From assembly GCA_018644665.1 (NCBI GenBank), contig JABGQA010000114.1, forward strand, positions 1-64,000: a DNA stretch of 64,000 bases, given 5' to 3'. The notes under the pieces were generated by a model. The model was not told the origin of the DNA, made no database searches, and saw only the letters and a program-made list of their open reading frames with translations. A program made the translations under genes and the position numbers. Within the stretch, counting starts at the first letter, position 1. Each line of letters starts with the position of its first letter. Shown here piece by piece: positions 34,901 through 44,303 of the stretch. This DNA is from Candidatus Poribacteria bacterium. Lineage in GTDB: Bacteria; Poribacteria; WGA-4E; GCA-2687025.

Positions 34901-35986
34901 TCAGAACGTGCCGTCGCGCGCCATGATGTCGGTTGGCAGCTCGTCCTGGTCGAGCGGGAGGCTCACCCGACTGCGGAGTCGCGCGGATTCGTAGATCGCC
35001 ATGATGATCTCCAGCGCCCGCAGCCCGTTCTCCGCGGCGAGCGGATGCTCGGACACGCCGCGCTGGATGTCCCGCGCGAGGCGATCGTAGTTGGCGGCGA
35101 ACGTGTCTGCGGTGTCCTCGGGCGCGCACCCTTGCACCGGCTTCCAACCGCCGGTGGCGTCCGTGCGAAGGAGCAGGTTCGGGTCCCTGGCGTCCCCTGG
35201 GCGCCAGAGTTCTCCGGCGTCGCCGAATACCGTGTAGTCCTGGTAGCCTCGCCCGGGGATGCGAAGCTCGCCGCACAGTAGTTCCGCCCGCACGCCAGTG
35301 GCGAACTGCCACAGGGCGAAGCCGCCGTTCTCGATCGGACAGCCGTGCCGGTAGCGCCAGCCACCGACGTCCACGCAGCCCTTCCCAATCGGCTTGGCCG
35401 GGTCCACGGGCGTCCGGTATACGTTCCCGAACACCCAGTCCACGGGCGCGTCACCGGCTAAGTAGCGCATCGAGTCGATGGCGTGTGTGCCGTCGGTCAG
35501 GATGTCGCCGGGGCAACTAGCGCGTATGAGAGTGACGTCGCCGATCGCGCCGTCGACGATGAGTTCGCGCATGCGTCGTAGCGGGAGCGTCGTTCTCCGC
35601 TGGTGGTTCACGATCAGGTGCGTGCCGCTCTCGCGGCAGGCGTCGATCATGCGTCGCGCCTCCGCGAGGTTCTTCGCCATCGGCTTCTCGCACAGGATGC
35701 CCTTCACTCCTGCCTGTGCAGCCTGCACGGTGAGGGCCGCGTGCGCCGATGTGGGTACGCCGAGGGTGACTATGTCCGGCCGGAGTTCGGCAAGCATCCG
35801 TGCCATGTCCGTGTACACCGCTTCTTGACCGTGTGCGTGCGCGAGCGCCTCGGCGACCTGCCTGTCGACGTCGCACAGACCTGCGCGTTCCACCGCCTCC
35901 GAGCGGTCGAGGCTTCGGGCGTGGGTCTTGCCGATGCCTCCGCATCCGACGATGACCGCGCGCAATCGCCCATGTCGCGACGTCAC
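34901..35986 (-). CDS. Gfo/Idh/MocA-family NAD(P)-dependent oxidoreductase, 361 aa
   Basis: Rossmann domain at 1-125 with AVIVGCGGIGKTHARSL and the catalytic-type LCEKPMAKN, followed by an alpha/beta C-terminal domain beginning near LIVNHQRRTTLPLRR. These enzymes oxidise or reduce sugars and cyclitols such as inositol. The GTG start at 35986 overlaps the TGA of the upstream TIM-barrel gene in GTGA (35983-35986), so the two are translationally coupled and very likely act on the same sugar. Confidence 0.9.
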   Translation of the reverse strand: MTSRHGRLRAVIVGCGGIGKTHARSLDRSEAVERAGLCDVDRQVAEALAHAHGQEAVYTDMARMLAELRPDIVTLGVPTSAHAALTVQAAQAGVKGILCEKPMAKNLAEARRMIDACRESGTHLIVNHQRRTTLPLRRMRELIVDGAIGDVTLIRASCPGDILTDGTHAIDSMRYLAGDAPVDWVFGNVYRTPVDPAKPIGKGCVDVGGWRYRHGCPIENGGFALWQFATGVRAELLCGELRIPGRGYQDYTVFGDAGELWRPGDARDPNLLLRTDATGGWKPVQGCAPEDTADTFAANYDRLARDIQRGVSEHPLAAENGLRALEIIMAIYESARLRSRVSLPLDQDELPTDIMARDGTF

Positions 35987-36822
35987 AGTTCTACTCCCGG
36001 CAGCGTTCGCAGGTACGACACGGCCTGCTCGATGGCGTCCAGGCGATCCACGCGCTTCGGCGGAAAGAGTTCCAGCTCCATTACCAGGCGGTCGGGGTTA
36101 GGGGCTCTCTCCCGCAGCACGTCGAAGCAACGTCGGAGGGGCACATCGCCTTCGCCGGTCACGCAGTTCTCCAGTAGCACGCCTCGGGGCTGTCGGTTTC
36201 CGAGGACGCAGATCTCGTCTCGCCAATGCGTGCCCACGATGTAGGGCGCCGCCAACTCGAACGCCGGGAAGATCGGCTCTCCTGCCCAGAAGATGTTCGA
36301 CGTGTCGACATGCAGGTAGAGCTGCGGGGTCGTCTCGCACAGCTCCACGAAGTCCGCCATGTAGAAGTCGCCCTGGTTATTGATGGCCAACGGCGTGCCG
36401 AGGTTGTGACAGACCGCGGCCAGCGGAGCGAGGCGCTCCGAGAGGCGTCGGAGTTTGCTGTCTATGGCGATGTCCCTGTCGAACCGCTGACCGGCTCCGG
36501 CCATCGTGAATACGGTCAGATTGCGAAGCATCGTCGAGTGCGCGCGGAGGGCCTCGACGATGTCGTCCTGGCGCCGCTTGGCCTCGTCGACGTCGGCGTG
36601 GACGTAGTCGTACCGGACCTGCGGAGTAATGTGCAGGTCGTGGTCGCTCAGGAACCGGCCCAGCGCATCTCGATACTCGTCGTCCATCGCGCTGATGTCG
36701 GTCAGCGACAGGGGCATCTCACGGAAGCCGTGCTTGAGAAGGAATCTCAGCTTGGCGTAGAGCGGGTCGTCGTCCCCGGTCAGGTACTCGGGGAACCAAC
36801 CGTTCGCGTAGCCCCACAGCAT
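35983..36822 (-). CDS. Sugar phosphate isomerase/epimerase (TIM barrel, AP_endonuc_2 type), 279 aa
   Basis: The start MLWGYANGWFPEYL and the sequence FREMPLSLTDISAMDDEYRD, ITPQVRYDY, LAINNQGDF, LYLHVDTSNIFWAGE and YIVGTHWRDE follow the xylose-isomerase-like barrel with metal-binding acids in strands. Family members epimerise ketoses or dehydrate cyclitols. ATG at 36822 has GAGAGGA about five bases upstream, although the open frame continues to 37110. It is the first gene of a coupled pair with the Gfo/Idh oxidoreductase. Divergent from the methyltransferase gene. Confidence 0.85.
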   Translation of the reverse strand: MLWGYANGWFPEYLTGDDDPLYAKLRFLLKHGFREMPLSLTDISAMDDEYRDALGRFLSDHDLHITPQVRYDYVHADVDEAKRRQDDIVEALRAHSTMLRNLTVFTMAGAGQRFDRDIAIDSKLRRLSERLAPLAAVCHNLGTPLAINNQGDFYMADFVELCETTPQLYLHVDTSNIFWAGEPIFPAFELAAPYIVGTHWRDEICVLGNRQPRGVLLENCVTGEGDVPLRRCFDVLRERAPNPDRLVMELELFPPKRVDRLDAIEQAVSYLRTLPGVEL

Positions 36823-37085
36823 GGATGTCCTCTCGATGTTGAGCAGACGTCCTCCCGCCGCTGCGACGCAGATTACACCGGAAGGTCCGAGACGACACCG
36901 GGATGGCAGCTCGGCGGCCCGGGCGTGTCTGTTGCATAGGTCGGGCAGCGGCCCTTGCTGCACGGCGGACAGGTGAGGCGTCCATGTCGATATGTACCCT
37001 CGCGGCGTGGCATAATGCCGCGGCAACGCCGTACGGCCGGCATCGGGTGGCGCCGGCAACCAGGGGTCAGGAGCAAAGGGCGGGT

Positions 37086-38063
37086 ATGGATGGGCTCTGG
37101 CGGACATCACGCTGGCTGCGCTACTACGACTGGGATTGGTCTACCGCCCCCTGGCCAGAGGTCGAACGGCCCCAGGCAGACCACCGCGCCGGATTGCTGC
37201 CCCGACGCTTCGCGTACCATGTGCTGAGGGTCGTACGCCGTGCCGCCGATGGCGACCCGTCGGCCCACGCCGACGACCTGGCTCTGCAATTCGCCGACCA
37301 TAACGAAACGCTGACCGCGATCCTCGAAGGCTTCCGGGAGCCCCGGCCCGCGTCGCACGTGCTGAAGATAGACGGCCTCGCGACGACGAGCAGCTCGACG
37401 CAAGCGCTTCGCGCCTTTGCACAGCTGCGCGACCTGGGACTGGTCGTTCCCGCCGAGCAGGATGAGCCGGCGGACGAGGGCGCCATCTACCTCGCGGCGA
37501 GCATCCTGTACGGCATACACCAGACAGAGGCCGACAGCATCGAGGCGATGCAGATCGTCCGAGAGTGCGAGCCCCGCACGTTCATGGAAATCGGCACGGC
37601 CCATGGCGGAAGCCTGTTCTGTTGGGCGCAGGTGGCGCATCCTGAGGCGTGCCTTATAAGCCTCGATCTGCCCGGAGGGCGATGGGGAGGCGGATACGCG
37701 CCGGAGCAGGTCCCTCACTTCCAGCAGTTCCTGCATCCGGGTCAGCAACTCGCGAGTGTGCTGGGGAATTCCCGCAGCCCGGCTGCGGTGGAGCATGTGC
37801 GGGAGCTATTGGCGGGGCGCAAACTCGACGTGCTGTTCATAGACGGGGACCACACGTACGAGGGGGCAAAGGACGACTTCGAGAACTACTCGCCCCATGT
37901 CCGCCCGGGTGGTCTCGTGCTCCTGCACGACATCTTCGAGGGCGTCACTGGAGGTGACCCGACTGTGGAGGTGCACCGCCTCTGGCGCGAGCTGACCGAC
38001 ACGCACGAGTGCCACACCATCGACGGGCCGGACCACCCGACGTTTGGCGTTGTCCGCATGTGA
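37086..38063 (+). CDS. Class I SAM methyltransferase/CmcI-like protein, 325 aa
   Basis: N-terminal helical region of about 160 residues, then a Rossmann-type methyltransferase: TFMEIGTAHGGSLFCWAQ (motif I), CLISLDLPGG, LDVLFIDGDHTYEGAKDDFENY and GGLVLLHDI. This pattern matches the Methyltransf_24 and cephalosporin-hydroxylase (CmcI) group, which modify small molecules or glycans. ATG at 37086 has AAAGGGCGGG just upstream. The acceptor is unknown. Single gene. Confidence 0.82.
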   Translation: MDGLWRTSRWLRYYDWDWSTAPWPEVERPQADHRAGLLPRRFAYHVLRVVRRAADGDPSAHADDLALQFADHNETLTAILEGFREPRPASHVLKIDGLATTSSSTQALRAFAQLRDLGLVVPAEQDEPADEGAIYLAASILYGIHQTEADSIEAMQIVRECEPRTFMEIGTAHGGSLFCWAQVAHPEACLISLDLPGGRWGGGYAPEQVPHFQQFLHPGQQLASVLGNSRSPAAVEHVRELLAGRKLDVLFIDGDHTYEGAKDDFENYSPHVRPGGLVLLHDIFEGVTGGDPTVEVHRLWRELTDTHECHTIDGPDHPTFGVVRM

Positions 38064-38482
38064 CGACGCCTGCTGGCGTAGGGGTCGACCTACTGGCCCG
38101 CTCAACGCTGACCCTCTGCCATCCGCGCGGGCGATCTTCTGCGCCGGCGCAATCCACGCTCTAGCTACGGAGTCGAGGCCACGGACGGGCGGCCCGACAG
38201 CGCCGTATCGGCATGTCCACTGGGTTCTGGGCCGGGCGACCGGGCCGACTTGCCGATTCATGGCGGATTCTGCCCCGGTCGGACGTCTTACTAAGTGGCG
38301 AGCTTCGGGTGGTCCTCACGGGCCGGCGCGGCGCGGGGGTATGCGCCGCCGGCGGGCCGGGAGTGTCGTGGCTCTCTGCGGCTGCACATATGCCGATGAT
38401 CGGCGTGACGCCGCGATCGGGTGTCGACGGTAGATAGCGCTTGGCCGCCAGGCCGAGCAGGGATAAGGAAGACTCGTTCAGT
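38064..38482. other. Intergenic region upstream of the lipoprotein gene
   Basis: 419 bases. Frames in it are low-complexity; the minus-strand one (to 38772) is a shadow of the lipoprotein gene. It holds the promoter of the lipoprotein gene but no clear hexamers. Confidence 0.4.
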
Positions 38483-39580
38483 ATGTACAGAATACGTGTG
38501 CTCGTGAGCACGGCAACTCTGGCCGGAATGTCACTTCTGGTCGCGCTTGCGCTGATTCTCGTCGGCTGTGAGGAAGTCCAGGAGGTCCTGCAGTCCGGCG
38601 ACGGCGATGGGGACGGTGGTGGTGGGATCGTCACGGCCGTGATGAGCGCGCCCATCGTGCCGGATGGGGATGTCGCCGGGGCGCCGACGGATATCGTCAT
38701 TACGCTGGATACGTCCCTGGATCCAGATGTCACCGGTCGTTCGCTCATGCAGGGCAAGACCATCAAGGTCACGCTGCCTCACGCATTCCGGCCGGTCGGC
38801 GACGTTGCCACGAAGACGATCTTCGGGTCCGAGGATTGTGTACCCGGGAACGTGCTATGCAACACCGGGGTCCTGCTGCAAGGGTGGCCTCAGCACCCGA
38901 TTCTTCCCCTCAACCCACCGAGTCCGCCCGGCGCGGGCGACTTGCAGTATTCGGTCAGCGCCGAAGGCTCCCACACGATCGTCTATACCGCGAACATCGA
39001 CATCGTCCCGGGTCTGGCCGCCCCCGGTCCCGGCATCAAGCAGATGCATCTGCTCCTGCCGGGCTTCGTGAATCCGGTGGCCGGGATATACGACATCCAC
39101 GTGGCAGCCGAAACGGGGCCGGGTGGCGCTCTCGAGGAAGGCACGGGACGCCTTGCCATACTCCCGACAACGGTCGCTCGCGTCTCCGTGACGAGCGCGT
39201 TCAACGCCGGTTCTCCCAATACGATGTTCCAGACCACATCGACGGAGTCGGCGACGGCGCTACCCTACGACCTCCTGCTGTGGGACGCGGAAGGACTGCC
39301 GCTGACGGATGTGACCATAGAGGCCGTCGACTCGACGACTTGGTCGATCGTGGCCGACGGCGCCGAGGTAGGCGACGTCGAGTTGGATGCGCCCGAGGGC
39401 GCCGAAGGGCAGGCGTTGGTGGCTCTCGAGCCCTCGTACGAGATCAACGCGCCGGTCCTCGGAGTCCCAGCGGGGAGGCTTACGGCCCAGTTCTCCACGG
39501 GATCGGAAGCGGGCGAGTACGGGTTGACGTTCCACCTGAACGGTGGGACTTCGCAGCGGATGTATGTCACTGCGGAATGA
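38483..39580 (+). CDS. Hypothetical lipoprotein, 365 aa
   Basis: Type II signal peptide with lipobox LILVGC and lipidated Cys29, followed by a short acidic Gly/Asp linker (GDGDGDGGGG). The rest is rich in beta-strand patterns with no family I recognise; about 80-220 has two possible Ig-like sandwiches (YSVSAEGSHTIVYTANIDIVPG) and 240-365 a third (VDSTTWSIVADGAEVG, YEINAPVLGVPAGRLTAQF). ATG at 38483 follows AAGGAAG. It is 231 bases before the esterase gene on the same strand. Probably a surface-exposed beta protein; function unknown. Confidence 0.7.
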   Translation: MYRIRVLVSTATLAGMSLLVALALILVGCEEVQEVLQSGDGDGDGGGGIVTAVMSAPIVPDGDVAGAPTDIVITLDTSLDPDVTGRSLMQGKTIKVTLPHAFRPVGDVATKTIFGSEDCVPGNVLCNTGVLLQGWPQHPILPLNPPSPPGAGDLQYSVSAEGSHTIVYTANIDIVPGLAAPGPGIKQMHLLLPGFVNPVAGIYDIHVAAETGPGGALEEGTGRLAILPTTVARVSVTSAFNAGSPNTMFQTTSTESATALPYDLLLWDAEGLPLTDVTIEAVDSTTWSIVADGAEVGDVELDAPEGAEGQALVALEPSYEINAPVLGVPAGRLTAQFSTGSEAGEYGLTFHLNGGTSQRMYVTAE

Positions 39581-39811
39581 GCGCCAGCCAGGGGACCGTT
39601 CCGGCAGGTTCGCGCGCCGGATGATGCTGCGTCACCGATCTCCGCCCAATCGGGGCTCGGTGACGCGTCCGCGAGTACCGACACATGACCGCCACTCCAT
39701 GGCTCAGTCCTGAGCTGACGGCTGATGCTCTGCGGGTGATTGCGCCGGCTAGTCCTACACGAGCGTGGGCATCGACCCGCGCTGCTATACCAGGATTCAC
39801 AAGGAGTCCGC

Positions 39812-40678
39812 ATGCTTCGAAGATCGCTCACGATTCTGACAGTTGCATCTGTGCTTGGCCTGACCGGCATCACCACGCCGTCGGTGGCGCAAGACCCAGC
39901 GCCCGGCGCGGAGACGCCGCAGACGTTCCGGCATGTCGCTGCAGGAGAGGCGACTGACTACGGCTACAAGCTCTTCTTGCCGGACGGTTACACGCCGGAC
40001 GCGGCTGGCGGCTTCCCGCTTATCTACAACCATCACGGCGCGGGTGGCAACGGCTCCAATCTTGGCCAGATCGGTGGAGCAGCGGTCCTTGTGCGCGGCC
40101 AAGCAGACTTCCCGTTCATCGTCCTCTCGCCACAGGTACCGCGCAATCCAGACTGGAATATCGTTCCGGAAGCCCTCCTCGCGTTGCTCGATGACGTGGC
40201 GTCTCTCCACAACGTCGACGAGACGCGCATCTACATGACTGGGTTCAGCCAAGGCGGCTTCCTCACGTGGGTGCTGGGTATGATGGAGCCCGAGCGGTTC
40301 GCCGCGCTCGCTCCTGTCGCTGGCGGGACGAACCTGATGTCGCTATGCAGAGCGATGAGAAGCGTGGGCGTCCCGTGTGGAGCCGCTCCAGACACGGTGA
40401 TCGACGCGTGCGTTCTGACGGATGTTCCAATCTGGGCATTCCACGGCTCCGCTGACACGATCGTCCGGCCATTGGAGGCACAGACGTACGTAGATGCCCT
40501 TGCTAGCTGTTCGGGCAACGCGCAGATGACCCTGACTCCTGGACTGGGGCACAGTACCGGCCCGGCTTACGTGGGTGGCGCCCTGGTAGATTGGTTCGCG
40601 AGTCATCAGCGCGCGCCAGAGGCGACGGCGGTCGATGCCGGCGACAAGCTCGCGACGACGTGGGGCGGCCTTCGCTGA
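39812..40678 (+). CDS. Secreted alpha/beta-hydrolase, PHB-depolymerase/LpqC-like esterase, 288 aa
   Basis: Signal peptide at 1-26 (TGITTPSVAQ). The hydrolase core has the oxyanion-type segment PLIYNHHGAGGNG, nucleophile Ser in YMTGFSQGGFL, Asp in IWAFHGSADTIV and His in TPGLGHSTGP, so the triad is complete. This matches the polyhydroxybutyrate depolymerase and feruloyl-esterase family. Such secreted esterases commonly remove acetyl or feruloyl groups from plant or algal polysaccharides. ATG at 39812 has AAGGAG five bases upstream. Confidence 0.85.
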   Translation: MLRRSLTILTVASVLGLTGITTPSVAQDPAPGAETPQTFRHVAAGEATDYGYKLFLPDGYTPDAAGGFPLIYNHHGAGGNGSNLGQIGGAAVLVRGQADFPFIVLSPQVPRNPDWNIVPEALLALLDDVASLHNVDETRIYMTGFSQGGFLTWVLGMMEPERFAALAPVAGGTNLMSLCRAMRSVGVPCGAAPDTVIDACVLTDVPIWAFHGSADTIVRPLEAQTYVDALASCSGNAQMTLTPGLGHSTGPAYVGGALVDWFASHQRAPEATAVDAGDKLATTWGGLR

Positions 40679-40846
40679 CACTGGCCCCGGCCGCGTCGTC
40701 CGGCGTGTGGTGGAACCGCTTGCGGCGCCGCGGGCCGGACGACACCCGCTTCCGCGCGAACCGTGGCGGGAAGTAGCATAGGTGGAGCGTCCGGCCGCGC
40801 CGGCTCGTGAGCCCGCAGCGTTCCACCCACGATTGTGACCTGATAG

Positions 40847-41371
40847 TTGGCCAGCAGTCGGTCCACGACGACGGTTTCCGCATCGCGCTTCGGGACGTTC
40901 GAGGGCGTGTTCACGCCATGCACGCTGACGATCCTCGGCGTCATCATGTTCCTGCGGCTCGGGTATCGCGTCGGGCAGGCGGGCGTTCGGCACGCCATCG
41001 CCGTCGTTCTCATCAGCAAGGCGATCACGGCGCTGACGGCGCTGTCATTCTCCGCCATCGCGACGAATACGCGGCCCAAAGGCGGCGGAGCGTACTACCT
41101 CATCAGCCGTAGCCTCGGCGTCGACTTCGGCAGCGCCATCGGGATCGTGTTCTTCCTCGCGCAGGCCGTGTCGGTCGCGGAGGTCGTCGTCGCGGAGAAC
41201 GTGCCGGAGGCGATCGGCGAAACCTCCAAGGACGCCGCGATCACGTTCATCGGGTTCTCGCCCATGACGGGCGCCGGTCGGCCATTCACCGAGACGATGG
41301 AGATGCTGTCCCAAGGGCTGCACACCGTGGTGTTCGTGCACAGCGCCGGGGGTATGGAGTTGGACGTTTGA
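40847..41371 (+). pseudogene. SLC12-type (amino acid/cation-chloride) transporter with large internal deletion
   Basis: The first part, RFGTFEGVFTPCTLTILGVI then MFLRLGYRVGQAG and NTRPKGGGAYYLISRSLGV, is the strongly conserved N-terminus of SLC12-like permeases. After FFLAQAVSVA the frame jumps to AEVVVAENVPEAIGETSKDAAITFIGF and a tail resembling the cytoplasmic C-terminus. The total is about 170 residues, against several hundred in intact members, so most membrane segments are missing while the frame stays open. It is probably non-functional. The TGA overlaps the TTG start of the nucleotidyltransferase (TTGA at 41368-41371), a relic of translational coupling. Confidence 0.7.
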
Positions 41372-42828
41372 CCGGGGACATCACAACGCTGGAGATCCAA
41401 CCCGACGCGCGGAGGCGCATCGAGTCGCTCTCGGCGCATCTGACCGAGCGTGGCGTGCGCGCGTTTCTCGTCGGCGGGGTCGTACGTGACGCGCTGGTGG
41501 GGCGACCGGTGGACGACTTCGACATCGCCATTCCAGCGGGGAGTATGCGCGCGGTGGCGGGGTGGGCAGCGGCGCAGGGGCGCTACGCCATCTCCCTGCA
41601 CGAGACGCCGCCGACGCGGCGCGTCACGTTCGACGACGGCATGGTCGTCGACGCCGCCTGCTTCCGGGGCGCGTCTCTGGAGGAAGACCTGCGCCTTCGT
41701 GACTTCACCGTGAACGCCATGGCGACACCGCTGGAGGCCGTCAGCGGCGATCTGTCGGGGCGACTCATCGACCCGTGCGGCGGGCGGGAAGATCTACGGC
41801 GCCGGCGGTTGCGGCAGTGTTCGCCGCGCAGCCTCGGGGACGATCCGCTGCGGATGCTGCGCGCCTTCCGGTTCATGGCTACGCACGGGTTGCGCGTCGA
41901 GGAGGCGACGCTGTGGGCCATCCGGGAGCGGGCGCCGGAAGTCACCGCCGTCGCGTGGGAGCGTATCCGGGAGGAGTTCTTCAAGCTGCTCGCCGCTCCC
42001 CGGTCGTACCCTGCGCTGCGCGCGATGGACGGCGCGGGACTCCTGGACGCGCTGCTGCCCGAGATCGCTCCGATGAAAGGGGCGCCGCAGAACCAGTTCC
42101 ACCACCTGGACGTCTGGGAACACACTCTGGACGCGCTGGACCGGTTTGAGCGTGACCCCGTGCCGGCTCCGCTCCGCGCGCTGGGTGGGAGTATGGCGGA
42201 GTACCTGGCCGAGAACGGGGGTCAGGGCGTCCCGATGGTGGCGTTGCTCAAGTTTGCGCTGCTGCTGCATGACGTTGCGAAGCCCGCGACGCGGTCGGTG
42301 GACGCGTCGGGCCGCGTGCGGTTCATCGGTCACGAGAAGGAAGGGGCCGAGATCGCACGTCAGGTGTCTGGCCGATTCATGATGAGCAAGCGGGCTCGGG
42401 CGACCGTCGTCCTGCTCGTGGCGGAGCACCTCAGGACGATGCACCTGTCGTCGGGTGGGCCGCCGTCCCCTCGGGCGCTACGCCGGTTCATGCGGCGCGT
42501 CGGGGAGCACTGGATGGGCGTCGTCGCGCACTCGTGGGCGGACATGGAGGCGTCGCGTGGCCCCGCGCGCACCGAGAAGCAGCGTGTACGCACGGCGCGC
42601 ACGCTCGTGTCGATCGCGGAGTTCTGTGGCGACGACGAGGCGGCCGCGGAGACTCGCGCGCCACTCATCACGGGCGGGGACATCGTGCGTGTGTTCGGGG
42701 TGGCGCCGGGACCGGTCGTCGGACGGCTGCTGCGCCGTGTCGACGAAGCGTGGACGGACGGCGAAATCACGACGCCCGAGCAGGCCACTGAATACGTGCG
42801 CGCGCTGTTGAGGCAGGATGCCGTGTAG
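41368..42828 (+). CDS. CCA-adding/poly(A) polymerase-family nucleotidyltransferase with HD domain, 486 aa
   Basis: Class II nucleotidyltransferase. The head domain has FLVGGVVRDALVGRPVDDFD with the metal-binding D-x-D, VTFDDGMVVDAACFRG, and the LRDFTVNAMA and DPLRMLRAFRF motifs that bind incoming nucleotides. An HD-type domain follows with LLKFALLLHDVAKPA and IGHEKEGAEIA. It most likely adds or repairs the CCA end of tRNA, although a poly(A) polymerase role cannot be excluded by sequence alone. The start is TTG at 41368, overlapping the stop of the transporter remnant. Confidence 0.88.
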   Translation: MTGDITTLEIQPDARRRIESLSAHLTERGVRAFLVGGVVRDALVGRPVDDFDIAIPAGSMRAVAGWAAAQGRYAISLHETPPTRRVTFDDGMVVDAACFRGASLEEDLRLRDFTVNAMATPLEAVSGDLSGRLIDPCGGREDLRRRRLRQCSPRSLGDDPLRMLRAFRFMATHGLRVEEATLWAIRERAPEVTAVAWERIREEFFKLLAAPRSYPALRAMDGAGLLDALLPEIAPMKGAPQNQFHHLDVWEHTLDALDRFERDPVPAPLRALGGSMAEYLAENGGQGVPMVALLKFALLLHDVAKPATRSVDASGRVRFIGHEKEGAEIARQVSGRFMMSKRARATVVLLVAEHLRTMHLSSGGPPSPRALRRFMRRVGEHWMGVVAHSWADMEASRGPARTEKQRVRTARTLVSIAEFCGDDEAAAETRAPLITGGDIVRVFGVAPGPVVGRLLRRVDEAWTDGEITTPEQATEYVRALLRQDAV

Positions 42829-43263
42829 CTGCCCGCCATGCTGACGGCGCCCAGGTGCCCTCGGACCGCATCTCTCCGAAGCACACCGCGCTTCGTCGTT
42901 CCCCTGCAAGGACAGACGTTCAGGCGTCCATTTGGCTCCGGCGTGCGCGACACGCGACCCCGGCCTGCCGACCACCTATGGGCACGCCCGGCGTGTGGTC
43001 ACGGACAGTTGGTCGCCGAAGACGACAGGAAGCAGAAGGCGTGATGTGACGCGGGAACCCCATCTCCATCTACCCCGGTAAGGGAAGACGTCCACTCGTC
43101 CACATGCCGAAGGTTCGCGTGACGCGCGGCTTCCGCCTACCAACTACGCGTGAGCAACCCCCCGGCGTGTCGGCGCGTTCCATCGCGTCCCGCGTTCGCG
43201 TAACATGGGGCGGCATCCGCAATCCGCACGCGCGGCCGATTCACACAGGCGCCGGAGCAATCG
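42829..43263. other. Intergenic region with a hairpin-repeat copy
   Basis: 435 bases between the nucleotidyltransferase and the uxuA operon. Contains an inverted, degenerate copy of the hairpin repeat at 43056-43090 and the presumed uxuA promoter. No gene recognised. Confidence 0.45.
43056..43090 (-). repeat. Degenerate inverted copy of the hairpin repeat core
   Basis: ACCCCATCTCCATCTACCCC then GGTAAGGGAAGACG; on the other strand this reads CTTCCCTTACCGGGG followed by GATGGAGATGGGG, as in the copy at 15013-15042. It sits 3' of the nucleotidyltransferase gene. Confidence 0.6.
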
Positions 43264-44295
43264 ATGAAGCTGGGCTTGGGCATATACGCCGGCATGGCGA
43301 CCGAGGAGAACCTGCAGTTCGCGCGGCAGATCGGCGCGACGCACATCGTGCAGCATCTCCCGGGCGAGGAGACGCTGCCGTCCACGACGGACGGATACTG
43401 GTCGTACGACGAGTTGCAGGCGCTCGTTGATCTCGTCGAGGCGGCGGGTCTCAAGCTGGAAGCCATCGAGAACTTCCCGCCGGAGCATTGGAGCGACGTC
43501 CTCCTCGGCGGCCCCCGACGTGACGAGCAGATCGAGAACCTGTCGAAGACCATCCGCAACATGGGCAAGGCGGGCATCCCGGTGATGGGGTACTACTTCA
43601 GCCTTGCGGGCGTCTGGGGACGCACTCCGGGCCCGTACGGACGTGGCGGAGCCGTCTCGGTCGGGTTCATTGAGGACGAGGCGCCGGAGCAGACGCAGAT
43701 CCCGCTCGGCGAGGTCTGGGGGCGCACGTACGATCCAGACGCGCCCGAGGGCACGATCGGCGAGGTGACCCACGAGGAGATGTGGGAGCGCCTGGAGTAC
43801 TTCCTGCGCGCTCTGGTCCCTGTCGCGGAGGAAGCGGGCGTTCGGCTCGCGGCGCATCCAGACGATCCGCCGCTGCCCGTGCTGCGTGGCGCGGCGCGGC
43901 TCATCACGCATCCCAGCTACTACCGACGTCTGCTCGACGCCGTCCCGAGCCACTACAACGCGATCGAGTTCTGTCAGGGCACCGTCACGGAGATGATCGA
44001 CGCGGACGTGTACGACGCGATCCGCACGTACGCCTCCGAGGGGAAGATCGGCTACGTCCACTTCAGGAACGTCGTTGGCAAAGTACCGAACTACCGCGAG
44101 GTGTTCATCGACGAGGGCGACGTGGACATGGCCAAGGCGCTCACGGCGTACCACGAGTCCGGCTACGAAGGCGTGCTGATCCCCGACCACACGCCGCGGA
44201 CGAATTGCTCGGCCCCGTGGCACGCGGGTATGGCGTACGCGCTGGGGTACATGCGCGCGGCGATGACCGCCCTCGACATCCCCATAGACTCGTAG
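43264..44295 (+). CDS. uxuA: D-mannonate dehydratase, 343 aa
   Basis: Cytoplasmic TIM-barrel enzyme that converts D-mannonate to 2-keto-3-deoxygluconate in hexuronate breakdown. Motifs: QFARQIGATHIVQHLP, KLEAIENFPPEHW, VMGYYFSLAGVWGRT, LAAHPDDPPLP (metal-binding His/Asp), IEFCQGTVTEM, IGYVHFRNVVG and LIPDHTP. Length is a little shorter than the E. coli enzyme (394). It heads a likely three-gene operon with only eight bases to the exo-lyase gene, which fits breakdown of uronate released from pectin. Confidence 0.92.
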   Translation: MKLGLGIYAGMATEENLQFARQIGATHIVQHLPGEETLPSTTDGYWSYDELQALVDLVEAAGLKLEAIENFPPEHWSDVLLGGPRRDEQIENLSKTIRNMGKAGIPVMGYYFSLAGVWGRTPGPYGRGGAVSVGFIEDEAPEQTQIPLGEVWGRTYDPDAPEGTIGEVTHEEMWERLEYFLRALVPVAEEAGVRLAAHPDDPPLPVLRGAARLITHPSYYRRLLDAVPSHYNAIEFCQGTVTEMIDADVYDAIRTYASEGKIGYVHFRNVVGKVPNYREVFIDEGDVDMAKALTAYHESGYEGVLIPDHTPRTNCSAPWHAGMAYALGYMRAAMTALDIPIDS

Positions 44296-44303
44296 GGCGA
44301 CCG

